From an uncultured Clostridia bacterium (GTDB taxonomy: Bacteria; Bacillota; Clostridia; Oscillospirales; Butyricicoccaceae): a DNA stretch of 6,132 nt. The DNA is taken from assembly GCA_945486175.1 (NCBI GenBank), contig CALYTA010000071.1:1-6132 (forward strand). Direction: 5' to 3'. The notes below the pieces were generated by a model. That model had not been told where the DNA came from. It saw only the letters and a list, made by a program, of their open reading frames with translations, and ran no database searches. Shown one piece after another: positions 6,120-6,132 of this stretch; position 1 is the first letter of the stretch; each line of letters starts with the position of its first letter. Made by a program: the position numbers and the translations under genes.

Positions 6120-6131
6120 TACAGATGTCAA
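6103..6131 (-). promoter_or_regulatory. sigma-A-type promoter of the gntR-ABC operon
   Basis: On the - strand, TTGACA (6131-6126) is a perfect -35 box. After exactly 17 bp comes TATTAT (6108-6103), matching 5 of 6 bases of the -10 consensus. The start site is expected near 6096, giving a leader of about 38 bases before the gntR ATG. Such a strong core promoter fits a unit held down by a repressor. Confidence 0.85.
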
Positions 6132-6132
6132 G

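Overview
The window looks like chromosomal core DNA of a Gram-positive Clostridia-type bacterium (Bacillota). The reasons are strong AGGAGG-type ribosome binding sites, the adjacent glmU and prs genes seen in many Bacillota, a YmdB-family phosphodiesterase, and a GntR(YtrA-type)-ABC operon. The base composition is fairly GC-rich for that phylum, by eye in the mid-50s percent. A gut Oscillospirales/Butyricicoccus-like host is a guess from this combination, not something the sequence proves. I see no RNA gene, mobile element, CRISPR array or phage feature, and no gene-free stretch reaches 300 bases.

Left part, + strand (22-3225). The first gene is a GlmU-like protein. Its C-terminal acetyltransferase half keeps nearly all the expected catalytic residues, but its N-terminal uridylyltransferase half has lost its signature motifs. 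Next is prs (ribose-phosphate pyrophosphokinase), whose real start is at 1343 rather than the upstream in-frame ATG at 1322. A clear intrinsic terminator (2319-2347) follows it. Then comes a YmdB-family metallophosphoesterase, closed by a very strong terminator (3190-3225) that also separates it from the converging gene on the other strand.

Middle, - strand (4035-3232). A single-gene unit encodes a membrane-anchored protein with an N-terminal zinc ribbon, a basic cytoplasmic linker, one membrane segment and a strongly acidic external domain of unknown function.

Right part, - strand (6131-4125). A compact three-gene operon reads from right to left: YtrA-type GntR repressor, ABC ATPase, ABC permease. 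Its promoter (TTGACA, 17-bp spacer, TATTAT) is near-consensus. It is overlaid with three TTGTAT repeats at an exact 8-bp period and an imperfect dyad over the predicted transcription start, which suggests autoregulation. The operon ends in a GAAA/TTTC-looped hairpin terminator at 4121-4148.

Biologically, the left genes supply cell-wall precursor chemistry (GlcNAc-1-P), PRPP and probably cyclic-nucleotide signalling. The right operon is of the kind that answers envelope stress or exports a compound. No wholly new system is evident. The most unusual item is the decayed N-terminal domain of the GlmU-like protein.
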